A DNA stretch of 32,585 bases from contig NZ_JALAGU010000015.1 in NCBI RefSeq assembly GCF_022712275.1, positions 1 through 32,585 on the forward strand, read 5' to 3'. This document shows, in pieces, positions 24,102-32,335 of the stretch (the stretch's first letter is position 1; each line of letters starts with the position of its first letter). The notes under the pieces were generated by a model that did not search any database, was not told the origin of the DNA, and worked only from the letters and a program-made list of their open reading frames with translations. This DNA is from Corynebacterium sp. (lineage in GTDB: Bacteria; Actinomycetota; Actinomycetes; Mycobacteriales; Mycobacteriaceae). The translations under genes were made by a program, and so were the position numbers.

Positions 24102-25520
24102 CTAACCCTCGATGACCAGCAGGTTCGGGTCGTGCAGCAGCTGCATGACCGTGTTGAGGATCTCCTGGCCGCGCACACCGTCGATGATGCGGTGGTCGTA
24201 GGTCAGCGAGAGCTTCATCATCCGGCCGACGGCCAGCTCACCCTCGTCGTTGACATAGGGCGCCTTGACGGCACGGCCCACGCCGAGGATCGCGGACTGG
24301 CCCACGCTGATGATCGGGGTGAACCAGCCGCCGTCGACACCACCGAGGTTGCTCACGGTGACGCCGGCGCCGGACATGTCGTCCGCGGAGAGCTTGCCTT
24401 CGGCCGCCTTGCCGGCATTGTCGCCGATGACCTTGGCGATCTCGAGGACATTGGCGCGGTCGGCGTCCTTGACCACCGGGGCGTAGAGCCCGCGCGGGGT
24501 GTCAGTGGCGATCGCGACATTGCAGGCCGCGTGGTAGACGATCTCGTTGGTCTCCGTGTCCAGCGCGCCGTTGAGCACCGGGTACTTCTTCATCGCGGCG
24601 ACGAGCGCCTTGACGATGAAGGGCAGCACGGTGAGGTGTACGTCCTGCTCGGCGGCGTGCTCCTTGTACTTCTTCTGCAGCTTGAGCAGCCTGGAGACCT
24701 CGACCTCGCCGAAGTTGGTGACCGGCGGGATGGACGCGTGGGACGCGGACATCGCCCGGCCGGTCGCCGCCGGGATACCGGCGTAGGCTTCGCGGCGGTC
24801 GTCCTCGGTCGGACGCACCGGCGCGGGCGCGGCGGCGACCGGGGAGGACGCCGCGGCGTCCTGCTCGGACGCGGTCTCTGCGCCGGCGTCGGCGGCCTCA
24901 GCAACCTTCGGCGCACCGTAGGCTCCGTAAGCACGGTCGATGTCACCGCGGGTGACGTGGCCGTGGGCTCCGGTCGGGGTGACTGTGGTGATGTCCACGT
25001 CGCGCTCGCGGGCGTAGCGGAGCACCGACGGCATCGCGAGGACGCGGGTGCCCTGGGCCTCGGCGACAGCGGGGTCGCCGTTGCGCAGCGGTGCGACGTC
25101 GGTGGGGGTCGTACCAGGCTCGGTCGGGGCTGCCGGGCGGGTCTGCCGGTTGACCGGGTTCTCCTGGGCGGTCACCGCCTCATCGGCACCGCCCTTGGCG
25201 GAGTGCTCCTCGTGGGCGGTGGCGTCGGCGATGACGGCCGGGTGGTCGGCGTCTTCGACGGTGTCGCCTTCGGTGTCCGGCGAGCCGTCGTCGATGACGA
25301 TGAGTACGTCACCGACCTTGGCGACGTCACCGGGCCCGAAGTTGATCTTCTGCACTGTGCCGTCGACTGGCGAGGGCAGTTCGGTGACCGCCTTGTCGTT
25401 CTCGATCTCGACGAGGTCCTGGTCCTCCTCGACTGTGTCACCCTCGGCGACCAGCCAGTTGGAGATGGTTCCCTCGGCCAGGCCTTCGCCCAGCTCCGGC
25501 ATGATGAATGAATAAGCCAT
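24102..25520 (-). CDS. pdhC: Dihydrolipoyl acyltransferase (E2) of a 2-oxoacid dehydrogenase complex
   Basis: 472 residues with the standard E2 layout. One lipoyl domain (1-78) has the modified K43 in EIENDKAVTEL. A flexible acidic linker follows, then a peripheral subunit-binding domain (about 163-198, MPSVLRYARERDVDITTV...GHVTRGDID), an Ala/Pro-rich linker, and the acyltransferase core from about 240 with the catalytic H443 in TYDHRIIDG. It transfers the acyl group from E1-bound thiamine diphosphate to CoA. The single lipoyl domain and the operon order match Bacillus PdhC (about 440 residues). The acyl group may be acetyl or branched-chain; the pdh reading is favoured because its E1 partners resemble Bacillus PdhA and PdhB closely. 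GAGGAG precedes ATG 25520, and E1beta ends 28 bases upstream. Confidence 0.88.
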   Translation of the reverse strand: MAYSFIMPELGEGLAEGTISNWLVAEGDTVEEDQDLVEIENDKAVTELPSPVDGTVQKINFGPGDVAKVGDVLIVIDDGSPDTEGDTVEDADHPAVIADATAHEEHSAKGGADEAVTAQENPVNRQTRPAAPTEPGTTPTDVAPLRNGDPAVAEAQGTRVLAMPSVLRYARERDVDITTVTPTGAHGHVTRGDIDRAYGAYGAPKVAEAADAGAETASEQDAAASSPVAAAPAPVRPTEDDRREAYAGIPAATGRAMSASHASIPPVTNFGEVEVSRLLKLQKKYKEHAAEQDVHLTVLPFIVKALVAAMKKYPVLNGALDTETNEIVYHAACNVAIATDTPRGLYAPVVKDADRANVLEIAKVIGDNAGKAAEGKLSADDMSGAGVTVSNLGGVDGGWFTPIISVGQSAILGVGRAVKAPYVNDEGELAVGRMMKLSLTYDHRIIDGVRGQEILNTVMQLLHDPNLLVIEG

Positions 25521-25548
25521 GATGTGCTCCTCGGTGGCTCTGACGGCT

Positions 25549-26526
25549 CTAGTAGCTCAGGACTTCGCGGGCCTTGGCGACGATCTTCGACGCGTCCGGC
25601 AGCCAGGCGTGCTCGTCGACGGCGAAGGGGTAGACCGAGTCCGGGGCGGAGACGCGACCGATGGGGGCCTCCAGCGACAGGATCCGGTTTTCCGCGACTT
25701 CGGTGACGACGTGGGCGCCGACACCGGCCATGTTCTGCGCCTCCTGGACGACGACGAGACGGGAGGTCTTGTCGACGGAGGTGAAGATGGTGTCCGTGTC
25801 GATCGGCGAGATGGTGCGCAGGTCGATGACCTCGGCGGCGATGCCGTCCTTGGCCAGTTCCTCGGCGGCCGTCACACACTCCTGGACCATCGCACCGTAG
25901 GCGACGAGGGTGATGTCGGTGCCCTGCCGGACGACGTTGGCCTTGTCGAGCGGGATGCGGTAGATGTCCTCCGGCACGTCCTCCTTGATCGAACGGTAGA
26001 GCTTGAGGTGCTCGAGGAAGAGGACCGGGTCATTGTTCTCGATCGACGAGACAAGCAGCCCCTTGGCGTCATAGGCGGAGGACGGGGCGACCACGCGCAG
26101 ACCGGGCACACCGGCGAAGACGTGCTCGATGCTGTCGGAGTGCAGCTCGGCGGTGTGGGTGCCGCCGCCGTACGGGGAGCGCACGGTGATCGGCTGGGCG
26201 ATGTCGCCGGCGGTGCGGAAGCGGTTGCGGGACATCTGCCCGATCAGCGAGTCCGCAGCCTCGAAGGAGAACGGGGAGAACTGGATCTCCGGGACCGGAC
26301 GCCAGCCGGTGGCGGCCAGTCCGATGGACAGCCCCAGGATGCCGGATTCGGCCAGCGGGGTGTCGAAGACACGGTCCTCACCGAACTTGTCCTGGAGTCC
26401 CTGGGTGGCGCGGAAGACGCCGCCGTTCTTACCGACGTCCTCGCCGAAGATGAGGGTCTTCGGATCCTCCGCGAGAACGTTGTCGAGGGCACTGGTGACG
26501 GCCTCGATGTAGCTCATGGTGGTCAT
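25549..26526 (-). CDS. pdhB: 2-oxoacid dehydrogenase E1 component, beta subunit (PdhB-like)
   Basis: 325 residues, the same length as Bacillus PdhB. Conserved stretches include FGEDVGKNGGVFRATQGLQ, VFDTPLAESGILGLSIGLA, RSPYGGGTHTAELHSDS and PSSAYDAKGLLVSSI, which form the thiamine diphosphate pocket at the alpha-beta interface; the glutamate in LAESG contacts the cofactor. FLEHLKLYRSIKEDVPEDIY and ILSLEAPIGRVSAPDSVYPF continue the match. Together with E1alpha it forms the alpha2beta2 enzyme that decarboxylates the 2-oxoacid and acylates E2. The ATG at 26526 follows the E1alpha stop by two bases with GAGGAG across that stop, so translation is coupled; an ATG eight bases downstream is out of frame. 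A branched-chain substrate is possible but less likely. Confidence 0.9.
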   Translation of the reverse strand: MTTMSYIEAVTSALDNVLAEDPKTLIFGEDVGKNGGVFRATQGLQDKFGEDRVFDTPLAESGILGLSIGLAATGWRPVPEIQFSPFSFEAADSLIGQMSRNRFRTAGDIAQPITVRSPYGGGTHTAELHSDSIEHVFAGVPGLRVVAPSSAYDAKGLLVSSIENNDPVLFLEHLKLYRSIKEDVPEDIYRIPLDKANVVRQGTDITLVAYGAMVQECVTAAEELAKDGIAAEVIDLRTISPIDTDTIFTSVDKTSRLVVVQEAQNMAGVGAHVVTEVAENRILSLEAPIGRVSAPDSVYPFAVDEHAWLPDASKIVAKAREVLSY

Positions 26527-26528
26527 GG

Positions 26529-27659
26529 TTACTTCTCCTCAGCCTCTGCAGCGGCCGCTTCTTCCAGCTGCTTGACGATGTTCGGTGTGGGTTCCTCGAA
26601 GGTGTTGGTGAGGAACTCGGTGACGGTCTGGTGCGGAGCGGCCTCCGCCTCCTTGATGGCGGCGCGGAACTCCTTCTTGTAGGCGTCCTTCAGTTCGGCC
26701 TCGTGCTCGGCGGACCACAGGTCCTTCTCGGTGAGCAGCTCACGCAGGCGGTTCAGCGGGTCCTTGTCGAACCAGGGCTGCTCCTGCCCGTGGGTGCGGT
26801 AGCGGGACGGGTCGTCGCCGGCCGAGGAGTGGGCACCGAAGCGGTAGGTCAGGGTCTCGATCATCACCGGGCCGTTGCCGGCGGCGGCGAAGTCACGGGC
26901 GGCCTTGGCCACGGCGTGGACGGCGAGAATGTCCATGCCGTCGACCTGCACCGACGGGACGCCGGCGGCGACGGCCTTCTGGGCCAGGGTGCGGGTGTGG
27001 GTCTGGTAGTCGCGCGGCACGGAGATCGCCCAGCCGTTGTTCTGGATGATCATGACGAGCGGGGCCTGGAATGCTCCGGCAAAGTTGAGTCCCTCGTAGG
27101 TGTCACCCTGCGAGGTCGATCCGTCACCGGAGTAGGAGAACGCCACGGCGTCCTCCCCGTTCTTCTTGAGGCCGAGCGCGGCGCCCGCGGCGGCGATGTG
27201 CTGCGCGCCGATGATGATCTGCGGGTACCAGCTGCGGTGGCCGTCGGCCATGCGGTTGCCCTGGACGTGGCCGCGGGACCAGAGGAAGCCCTGGGCCGGA
27301 GTGATCGCACCGTGCTCGATCATCTGCGGCAGGTCACGGTAACTCGGGAAGAGGTAGTCCTGCGGCTGGAATGCGGTGACACTGCCGAGCTGGCTGGCCT
27401 CCTGGCCGAGCGTCGGGGCGTAGAAGCCTAGGCGTCCCTGCTTGGAGAAGACGGTGGTCTGCTCGTGGAGGCCGCGCTCGCGGAGCATGATCTCCATGAA
27501 GTGGACGAGTTCGTCGTCGGTGAAGGTGTCGAAGACCTCCTGGTTGACGACCTTGTGGTTCTCGTCGAGGACCTGGACGGGGTTGTCGTACTCCTCGCCG
27601 AGACCTGCCTTGACGGCGGCGAAGTCGACGACCGGGGCGGTTGCTGTGGTGTCAGACAT
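26529..27659 (-). CDS. pdhA: 2-oxoacid dehydrogenase E1 component, alpha subunit (PdhA-like)
   Basis: 376 residues. The thiamine diphosphate signature is clear: GDGSTSQGD, then about 20 residues, then QNNGWAIS. Family blocks are FSKQGRLGFYAPTLGQEASQ, the active-site loop SRGHVQGNRMADG, PQIIIGAQHIAAAGAALGLKK, IETLTYRFGAHSSAGDDPSR and YRTHGQEQPWFDKDPLNRLR. These match Bacillus-type PdhA more closely than the actinobacterial branched-chain E1alpha proteins I know, so pyruvate is the favoured substrate. Corynebacteria normally decarboxylate pyruvate with the unrelated homodimeric AceE, which makes this gene an unusual second route or a transferred operon. AAAGGA lies about 12 bases before ATG 27659, and the transporter gene ends 19 bases upstream, placing it in the same transcript. 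Confidence 0.88.
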   Translation of the reverse strand: MSDTTATAPVVDFAAVKAGLGEEYDNPVQVLDENHKVVNQEVFDTFTDDELVHFMEIMLRERGLHEQTTVFSKQGRLGFYAPTLGQEASQLGSVTAFQPQDYLFPSYRDLPQMIEHGAITPAQGFLWSRGHVQGNRMADGHRSWYPQIIIGAQHIAAAGAALGLKKNGEDAVAFSYSGDGSTSQGDTYEGLNFAGAFQAPLVMIIQNNGWAISVPRDYQTHTRTLAQKAVAAGVPSVQVDGMDILAVHAVAKAARDFAAAGNGPVMIETLTYRFGAHSSAGDDPSRYRTHGQEQPWFDKDPLNRLRELLTEKDLWSAEHEAELKDAYKKEFRAAIKEAEAAPHQTVTEFLTNTFEEPTPNIVKQLEEAAAAEAEEK

Positions 27660-27678
27660 TTGTGGTCACTGTCCTTTG

Positions 27679-28923
27679 CTAGACGTTGACGGATTCAGGG
27701 GTCGTGGTGGTGGCGGTGTCCTCCGCGGGCGGCGGGCCGGGGGCCTTGACCAGGAAGAGGATGACCGCGCCGATCGCGAGGAAGACGGAGCCGATGAGCA
27801 GGGCGGTACCGAACCCGAGGGCGTCATTGGACATCAGGGTGTTGAAGATCAGGGTGATGACCGCACCGCAGGCGAACCCCTGGTAGATGATCGAGTAGTT
27901 CTTCGCCTGGTTGTTGTGGCCGAAGTAGTCGCCCACGATCGTCGGGTAGATGGTGATGCAGCCGCCGAAGGCTGCGCCGAAGAGCAGGAAGGCGAGGATG
28001 TAGAGCCACGGTTCCGGACGCCAGGCCAGACCGACGACGACCGACATGACGGTCAGCACCGTCAGAGAGCAGGCGACGATGAGGGTGCGGGAGACACGGT
28101 CGGAGAGCCAGCCGAAGAGGAAACGTCCGGCGGTGTTCGCCAGGGCGACCAGGGAGACCAGGGTGACCGTGGTACCGATGAGGTACTTCTTCGGGTCGGC
28201 GGCGTCCGCGGCGGCACCACCGGCGTTACCGATGATGAACAGGCCGGCGAAGCAGAACGCCGTGATGCCCCAGAACAGCAGGTAGGCCTGCGGCGTACGC
28301 AGCATCTGGGTCCGGCTGTACTCGCCGGCGGACGGGGTCTCGGAGTGCGGGATCTCCGGGGCGTCCTTGAGCAGCACACCACCACCGATGATGAGTACGG
28401 CGGCGATGACCGCCCAGAGGATGAAACAGGTCCGCAGCCCGGGGTAGCCGTCCTCGGCGTCGCCGAGCACCGGGGTGACGACGAGCGGGAGGATGAAGGC
28501 GGGCAGGCCGTAGGCGCCGACACAGATGCCGGAGATGGTGCCCGCCTTCTCCGGGAACCAGCGCAGGCAGTTGGTCAGACTGAGCAGGTAACCGATGCCG
28601 TCGGCGATACCGACCATGACGCCGGCGGTGAGGTACAGCAGGATGACATTCGGCATGAACGCGGCGAGGAACAGGCCGACGGCCAGGACCACACCGCAGA
28701 CGACAAGCACATTGCGGACGCCGAACTTCGCCTGCAGCCAGTTGATCGTCAGGGTCGAGACCGACAGACAGATCATCATGATCGAGAAGGTGATCGCGAT
28801 GCTGAAGGTCTTCGTGTCGTACTTGTCGGCCAGTGCGGGGTTGAGGATAGACCACGAGTAGACGGTGCCCAGTCCGAGTTGGGCGAGCACCGTCCCTGTG
28901 AGTACCCGGGTCCGGGGATTCAT
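27679..28923 (-). CDS. OFA-family MFS transporter, first gene of the pdh-like operon
   Basis: 414 residues from ATG 28923, which has AAAGGAG six bases upstream; an in-frame GTG at 28971 would add 16 unlikely residues overlapping the promoter. About twelve membrane helices, beginning VLTGTVLAQLGLGTVYSWSI, with the N-half motifs VLLYLTAGVMVGIADGIGY and CLRWFPEKAGTISGICVGAYG and the C-half motif NTAGRFLFGWLSDRVSRTLI; these are typical of the oxalate/formate antiporter group. It is a paralogue of the transporter at 18940 but lacks that protein's extra C-terminal helix, ending in a soluble Pro/Thr tail. Position at the head of a 2-oxoacid dehydrogenase operon suggests import of pyruvate, lactate or acetate, or export of a related acid. 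This role is inferred from context, not from binding residues. Confidence 0.87.
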   Translation of the reverse strand: MNPRTRVLTGTVLAQLGLGTVYSWSILNPALADKYDTKTFSIAITFSIMMICLSVSTLTINWLQAKFGVRNVLVVCGVVLAVGLFLAAFMPNVILLYLTAGVMVGIADGIGYLLSLTNCLRWFPEKAGTISGICVGAYGLPAFILPLVVTPVLGDAEDGYPGLRTCFILWAVIAAVLIIGGGVLLKDAPEIPHSETPSAGEYSRTQMLRTPQAYLLFWGITAFCFAGLFIIGNAGGAAADAADPKKYLIGTTVTLVSLVALANTAGRFLFGWLSDRVSRTLIVACSLTVLTVMSVVVGLAWRPEPWLYILAFLLFGAAFGGCITIYPTIVGDYFGHNNQAKNYSIIYQGFACGAVITLIFNTLMSNDALGFGTALLIGSVFLAIGAVILFLVKAPGPPPAEDTATTTTPESVNV

Positions 28924-28962
28924 TGTCGGCTCCTTTGTGTGGAGAACGTGGGGGTAAGTCCC

Positions 28963-28997
28963 AGACCCCACTGTATGCCCGGATTAACCACAGTAAA
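28963..28997 (-). promoter_or_regulatory. Predicted promoter of the transporter-pdh operon
   Basis: On the minus strand TTTACT (complement of 28992-28997), a 16-base spacer and TACAGT (complement of 28970-28975, preceded by GCA) form a sigma-A-like pair. Transcription would start near 28963, leaving a leader of about 40 bases with AAAGGAG before ATG 28923. Confidence 0.45.
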
Positions 28998-29021
28998 CCG
29001 ACTATTCACCCCCAGCTACAG

Positions 29022-29036
29022 CCCCCTATATGGGGG
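29022..29036. promoter_or_regulatory. C5/G5 palindrome upstream of the operon promoter
   Basis: CCCCC-TATAT-GGGGG, centred about 66 bases upstream of the predicted start point. Runs of four to six G or C flanked by A/T are the kind of site bound by RamA, the acetate-metabolism activator of corynebacteria. Further C/G runs lie at 28949-28954, 28966-28969 and 29008-29013. RamA control is inference. Confidence 0.4.
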
Positions 29037-29106
29037 AGACATCTCAGAGAAACCCCTGCAGGCCGCCAGATCCGCTCGGCGGAACCTTGCGAACTGTGCT
29101 CCGAAA

Positions 29107-29122
29107 CACCCCTTAGGGGGTG
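29107..29122 (-). terminator. Short hairpin after holA
   Basis: CACCCC-TTAG-GGGGTG, a 6-bp perfect stem with a 4-nt loop, eight bases beyond the holA stop and followed on the minus strand by TTTCGG. It is a weak intrinsic terminator; it could equally be another C/G-run operator for the operon starting at 28923. Confidence 0.45.
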
Positions 29123-29129
29123 ATTCTTG

Positions 29130-30170
29130 TTACCCCCGCGCGAGAACGGAAATACGTCTGACAGCATCCTCAACCGCGTACTCGGGGTCCGCCGCCCAGC
29201 CCTTGACCCCGGCGTCCAGCTCCGCGACAACCTGGACCGCTGCGGCGACCCCCGCCGCCGACCACGCCCGTGCCAGCCGGACAGTCTTCTCCAGCTTCCA
29301 CGGCGGCATACCGAACTCACTGGCCTGGGCCCTGGCGTTGATCCGTCCCACCCCGTGCACCTTGGCGATGTCCCCCACCGTCCCGGACAGCGCGGAGGCC
29401 AGCAGCACATGCGGGACGCCCAGCTGCAGTGCCCGGCGCGCCGCCCCCACCGCCTGGTCGGTACGGCCGGACACCGCGTACTCGGCCACATCGAAGCCGG
29501 AGACTTCGGCCGATCCCTGGTAGTAGCGGTGGACCGCGGCGGCGGTGACCTTGCCGCCGGTATCGGAGATGAGCTGACTGACCGCACTGGCCAGTTCACG
29601 CAGATCGGTACCCACGGCGTCCAGCAGGGCCTCGGTGACATCCGGACTGACGCGCACCCCGGCGTCCCGGAACTCGGCGTCGATGAAACCGGCCCGTTCC
29701 CGGCCCTTGAGTTCCTCGGCGGAGAGCACCTGGAGGGCACCGACGGGCGCCTTCTTCGGCAGGCTGGTGACCAGTGCCTTCTGGCGTCCCTTGCCGGAGT
29801 GCTGGAGGATCAGGACCACACCCGGCGCGGGGTCGGCGACGGCGGATTCGATGAGCCCGGCAGTGTCCTTGGACGCCTCGGCGAGCCCGGTGACCGCGAC
29901 GATGCGGTCTTCGGCGAACAGGGACGGACTGAGCAGTTCGGCGAGTTCCCCGGCGTCGATCTCGCTGACCTTGCGCATCTCCACGGGCAGGTCAGGGTTG
30001 CCGGCGGAGCGCCGCGCCCGGTCCACGATCGCGGTGCGTCGTCGTTCGGCGAGGAAGTCGTCCCCGCCGACGATGAGGTACATCTGCGCGGTGGCCGACG
30101 GTTGCGTGGACGACACGGAAGACGCTGGAGCCATGACCGCCATAGTAGACAGCCCGCCGGGGCTGCTCAC
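29130..30170 (-). CDS. holA: DNA polymerase III delta subunit
   Basis: 346 residues from GTG 30170, which overlaps the comEC stop (GTGA); ATGs at 30143 and 30134 would remove 9 or 12 residues and are closer to the usual start, so the N-terminus is uncertain. The clamp-loader delta core begins MYLIVGGDDFLAERRRTAI, continues with EIDAGELAELLSPSLFAEDR and VLILQHSGKGRQKALV, and ends with the helical collar region, DVAEYAVSGRTDQAVGAARR and MPPWKLEKTVRLARAWSAAG. Delta opens the beta sliding clamp during its loading on DNA. Delta proteins have an AAA+-like fold without a working Walker A, as here. The comEA-comEC-holA order is widespread in Actinobacteria and supports the call. A short hairpin follows the stop. 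Confidence 0.93.
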   Translation of the reverse strand: MSSPGGLSTMAVMAPASSVSSTQPSATAQMYLIVGGDDFLAERRRTAIVDRARRSAGNPDLPVEMRKVSEIDAGELAELLSPSLFAEDRIVAVTGLAEASKDTAGLIESAVADPAPGVVLILQHSGKGRQKALVTSLPKKAPVGALQVLSAEELKGRERAGFIDAEFRDAGVRVSPDVTEALLDAVGTDLRELASAVSQLISDTGGKVTAAAVHRYYQGSAEVSGFDVAEYAVSGRTDQAVGAARRALQLGVPHVLLASALSGTVGDIAKVHGVGRINARAQASEFGMPPWKLEKTVRLARAWSAAGVAAAVQVVAELDAGVKGWAADPEYAVEDAVRRISVLARG

Positions 30171-32335
30171 CCACGCCCCGAGGCATGCAGTCCGTCCCCG
30201 GCGAGCAGCACTGTGCCGTCGCGGCAGGGGTAGGCCACGGGCACGCCGACCGGCGTCATGCTCGGCATGCCGCGGGAGCGTCCGCAGGCGGTCACTACGT
30301 ACAGCTCAGGACGCCGCGTGCCGGTCCCGGAGGCAGCCTGTTCATGACGCAGGACGCTCTCATCGTCGGCCACGGTGACTACCTGCACCGTGGGGTCGGT
30401 GTTGTCATCGGTCTCCCCTGGATTGTCCCCTGGACTCAGCAGCTCCGGACCGTCGTCGGTCCACCGCACCCCGATCCGCCAGCCGGTCACATCGTCGAGG
30501 TTCTCGGCCCAGGTCCGGTCGATGCCCGCACCGAACCGTGGTGTGACTGCAGGTGTGGGGTACGGCCCGGCGGTGAGTGATCCACTCCGCCAGGCCGCTG
30601 CCCCGACCACCAGGGCGACGCTGAGAACGCCGACGGCCGTGGAACGCCACCGGGCGGAGACCACCACCGTGACCAGCGCCGTCCCCACGGTCGCGACGGC
30701 TACCACAGCCCACCAACCGGCGGTCGCCGACAGCACCGGGACCCTGGCGAGGGTGTGTGCGACCTGCGTGATCCACATTGCGCAGGGGGCGCAGATCCAC
30801 AGCACCGCCGCACCGGCCGGCACCCACGCGCCGGCGAGCAGGGCGCCGACCATACCCACCACCGTAACCACCGGAACTGCGGGGCCGGCGAGCAGATTCG
30901 CCATCACGGCGGTCGGTGAGATGACCCCGGTCATATGTGCGATGACCGGGGCGGTGACGACGTCGGCGGCCAGACTCACCCCGATGAGCTGGCAGAGGTT
31001 GCGTTGCCAACCGACCGGGGTGCGGTGATCGGCCCTCCGGCCGGTCCAGTACTGCAGCAGGCGTCGGGAGATCAGCTGTGCGACGGCGACGATGCCGACG
31101 GTCGCAACGACCGAGAGGATGAAGGCGTACTCCACGGCCAGGCCCGGGTCGATGAGCAGGAGCAGCAGTACCGCGGCCGAGCAGGCGGCAAACCCGTGGG
31201 TCCGGCGGGCACTGAACACGGCGACCAGTCCGACGAGACCCATGACGGCGGCACGCAGCACACTCGGTTCCGGGCCGACGAGGACGACGAAGGCTGTCAG
31301 GCAGGCGGCGGCGAGGAAGACCTGCACCCGTTTACCGGCGCCCAGAGCTCCCGCCAGCACCAGTACCCCGCCGGAGACGATCGCCAGATTCGCCCCGGAC
31401 ACGGCGGTCAGATGGGAGAGTCCCGTGGCGAGGAACTCGGTCCGGGTGGCGGGGTCCTGCCCGCCGACATCCCCGACGACCATCCCCGGCACCAGGTCAG
31501 AGGCGGCGTCGGGCAGGTGGGACGCGGCGTCCCGCAGACCGTCGCGCAGATGTGCCGTCACCGCGGAGATGCCGTCGGGCCCGTCAGCCGGTTCCGGCGT
31601 GGACACCGCAGAGAGCGTGACCGGGGCGATGCCGGGCCGGTCGGACGCACGGACCGTCGCCGTGACCGCCAACTCACTGCCCGGCTGGAGGTCGAGGATC
31701 ACGGCGAGGGGGTCGGTGACTGTCGACGAACCGGCCGGTGTGTCGCCCGGTACGCCGTCCGGGGAGATGAACAGCGGCACCGTCCCCAAACCGGGGACGT
31801 CGACCGGTGCCAGCAGGCTTCCCCCGGTGAGCCGTTTCGGTGCCCCGACCAGTTCAAGGACCCCGGTGAACCGCCGGGAGGTGCCGGTCAGCCACGGATG
31901 CCGGTCGGCCCGGTGGACCAGCCAGGCCGCCCGTGCCGACCACACCGCAGCGCACAGTCCGGCGAGCACGCCGGTGCGCACGAATGCGGCCCGGGTGCCG
32001 GTGAGGCCGGGTCGTCGACGTCTCCGACGGCCCCACCGTCGCACCACGACCACCAGCGCTGTGATCAGGACGGGTGTGCCGGTGACCAGAAGTGGCCATG
32101 GCGTCCTCGTGACAACGGTGAGGGTGACTGCCAGCCACACGGTGAGTGCCACCGGGGCGAGCCGCAGGTCCGGGCCACGGCGACGCCGCAGGGCAGCGGG
32201 GCTGTGCGGGTCGCGGTCCGGAACAGTCCAGGCGCGACCGGTGCCGGGGGCCGGCGTGAGGTCCGGGTCCGGGTAGAGCCTTCCGGGCCGGTCGGGCCGG
32301 TCGGGCCGGTTGTGTCGTTCAGACAGGTCAGACAC
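30167..32335 (-). CDS. comEC: ComEC/Rec2-family DNA uptake channel
   Basis: 722 residues from GTG 32335, which overlaps the comEA stop by eight bases; the longer frame to 32428 runs inside comEA and is rejected. The N-terminus is Arg/Pro-rich with RPDRPDRPGR, encoded by a 9-bp tandem repeat. Then come membrane helices (LAPVALTVWLAVTLTVVTR), a DUF4131-like extracellular domain, and the Competence domain with LSHLTAVSGANLAIV, VGPEPSVLRAAVMGLVGL, and helices through VVTVVGMVGALLAGAWV. This channel carries single-stranded DNA across the membrane in competent bacteria. The C-terminal 150 residues lack the HxHxDH metallo-beta-lactamase motif of full-length ComEC, carrying a short soluble tail with two cysteines (TACGRSRG, AYPCRDG). 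No pilus genes are visible, so actual competence is unproven. Confidence 0.9.
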   Translation of the reverse strand: MSDLSERHNRPDRPDRPGRLYPDPDLTPAPGTGRAWTVPDRDPHSPAALRRRRGPDLRLAPVALTVWLAVTLTVVTRTPWPLLVTGTPVLITALVVVVRRWGRRRRRRPGLTGTRAAFVRTGVLAGLCAAVWSARAAWLVHRADRHPWLTGTSRRFTGVLELVGAPKRLTGGSLLAPVDVPGLGTVPLFISPDGVPGDTPAGSSTVTDPLAVILDLQPGSELAVTATVRASDRPGIAPVTLSAVSTPEPADGPDGISAVTAHLRDGLRDAASHLPDAASDLVPGMVVGDVGGQDPATRTEFLATGLSHLTAVSGANLAIVSGGVLVLAGALGAGKRVQVFLAAACLTAFVVLVGPEPSVLRAAVMGLVGLVAVFSARRTHGFAACSAAVLLLLLIDPGLAVEYAFILSVVATVGIVAVAQLISRRLLQYWTGRRADHRTPVGWQRNLCQLIGVSLAADVVTAPVIAHMTGVISPTAVMANLLAGPAVPVVTVVGMVGALLAGAWVPAGAAVLWICAPCAMWITQVAHTLARVPVLSATAGWWAVVAVATVGTALVTVVVSARWRSTAVGVLSVALVVGAAAWRSGSLTAGPYPTPAVTPRFGAGIDRTWAENLDDVTGWRIGVRWTDDGPELLSPGDNPGETDDNTDPTVQVVTVADDESVLRHEQAASGTGTRRPELYVVTACGRSRGMPSMTPVGVPVAYPCRDGTVLLAGDGLHASGRG
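32285..32310. repeat. 9-bp tandem repeat in the comEC 5' end
   Basis: GGGCCGGTC is repeated at 32285 and 32294 with a third copy, incomplete by one base, at 32303. It encodes the RPDRPDRPGR run at about residues 9-18 of ComEC. Because the unit is a multiple of three, copy-number changes would lengthen or shorten the cytosolic N-terminus without breaking the frame. Confidence 0.7.

Noticed and set aside
22665..25511. A 948-codon plus-strand open frame over lpd and E2
   Set aside because: Fully antisense to two well-recognised enzymes; composition is the mirror of their codons.
28924..28971. GTG 28971 as the start of the second OFA transporter
   Set aside because: ATG 28923 has AAAGGAG at ideal spacing and begins a typical OFA N-terminus; the extra 16 residues overlap the predicted promoter.
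32285..32310. Short tandem repeats as a possible CRISPR or iteron array
   Set aside because: The unit is 9 bp with no spacers and lies inside the comEC coding region; it encodes an RPD run.
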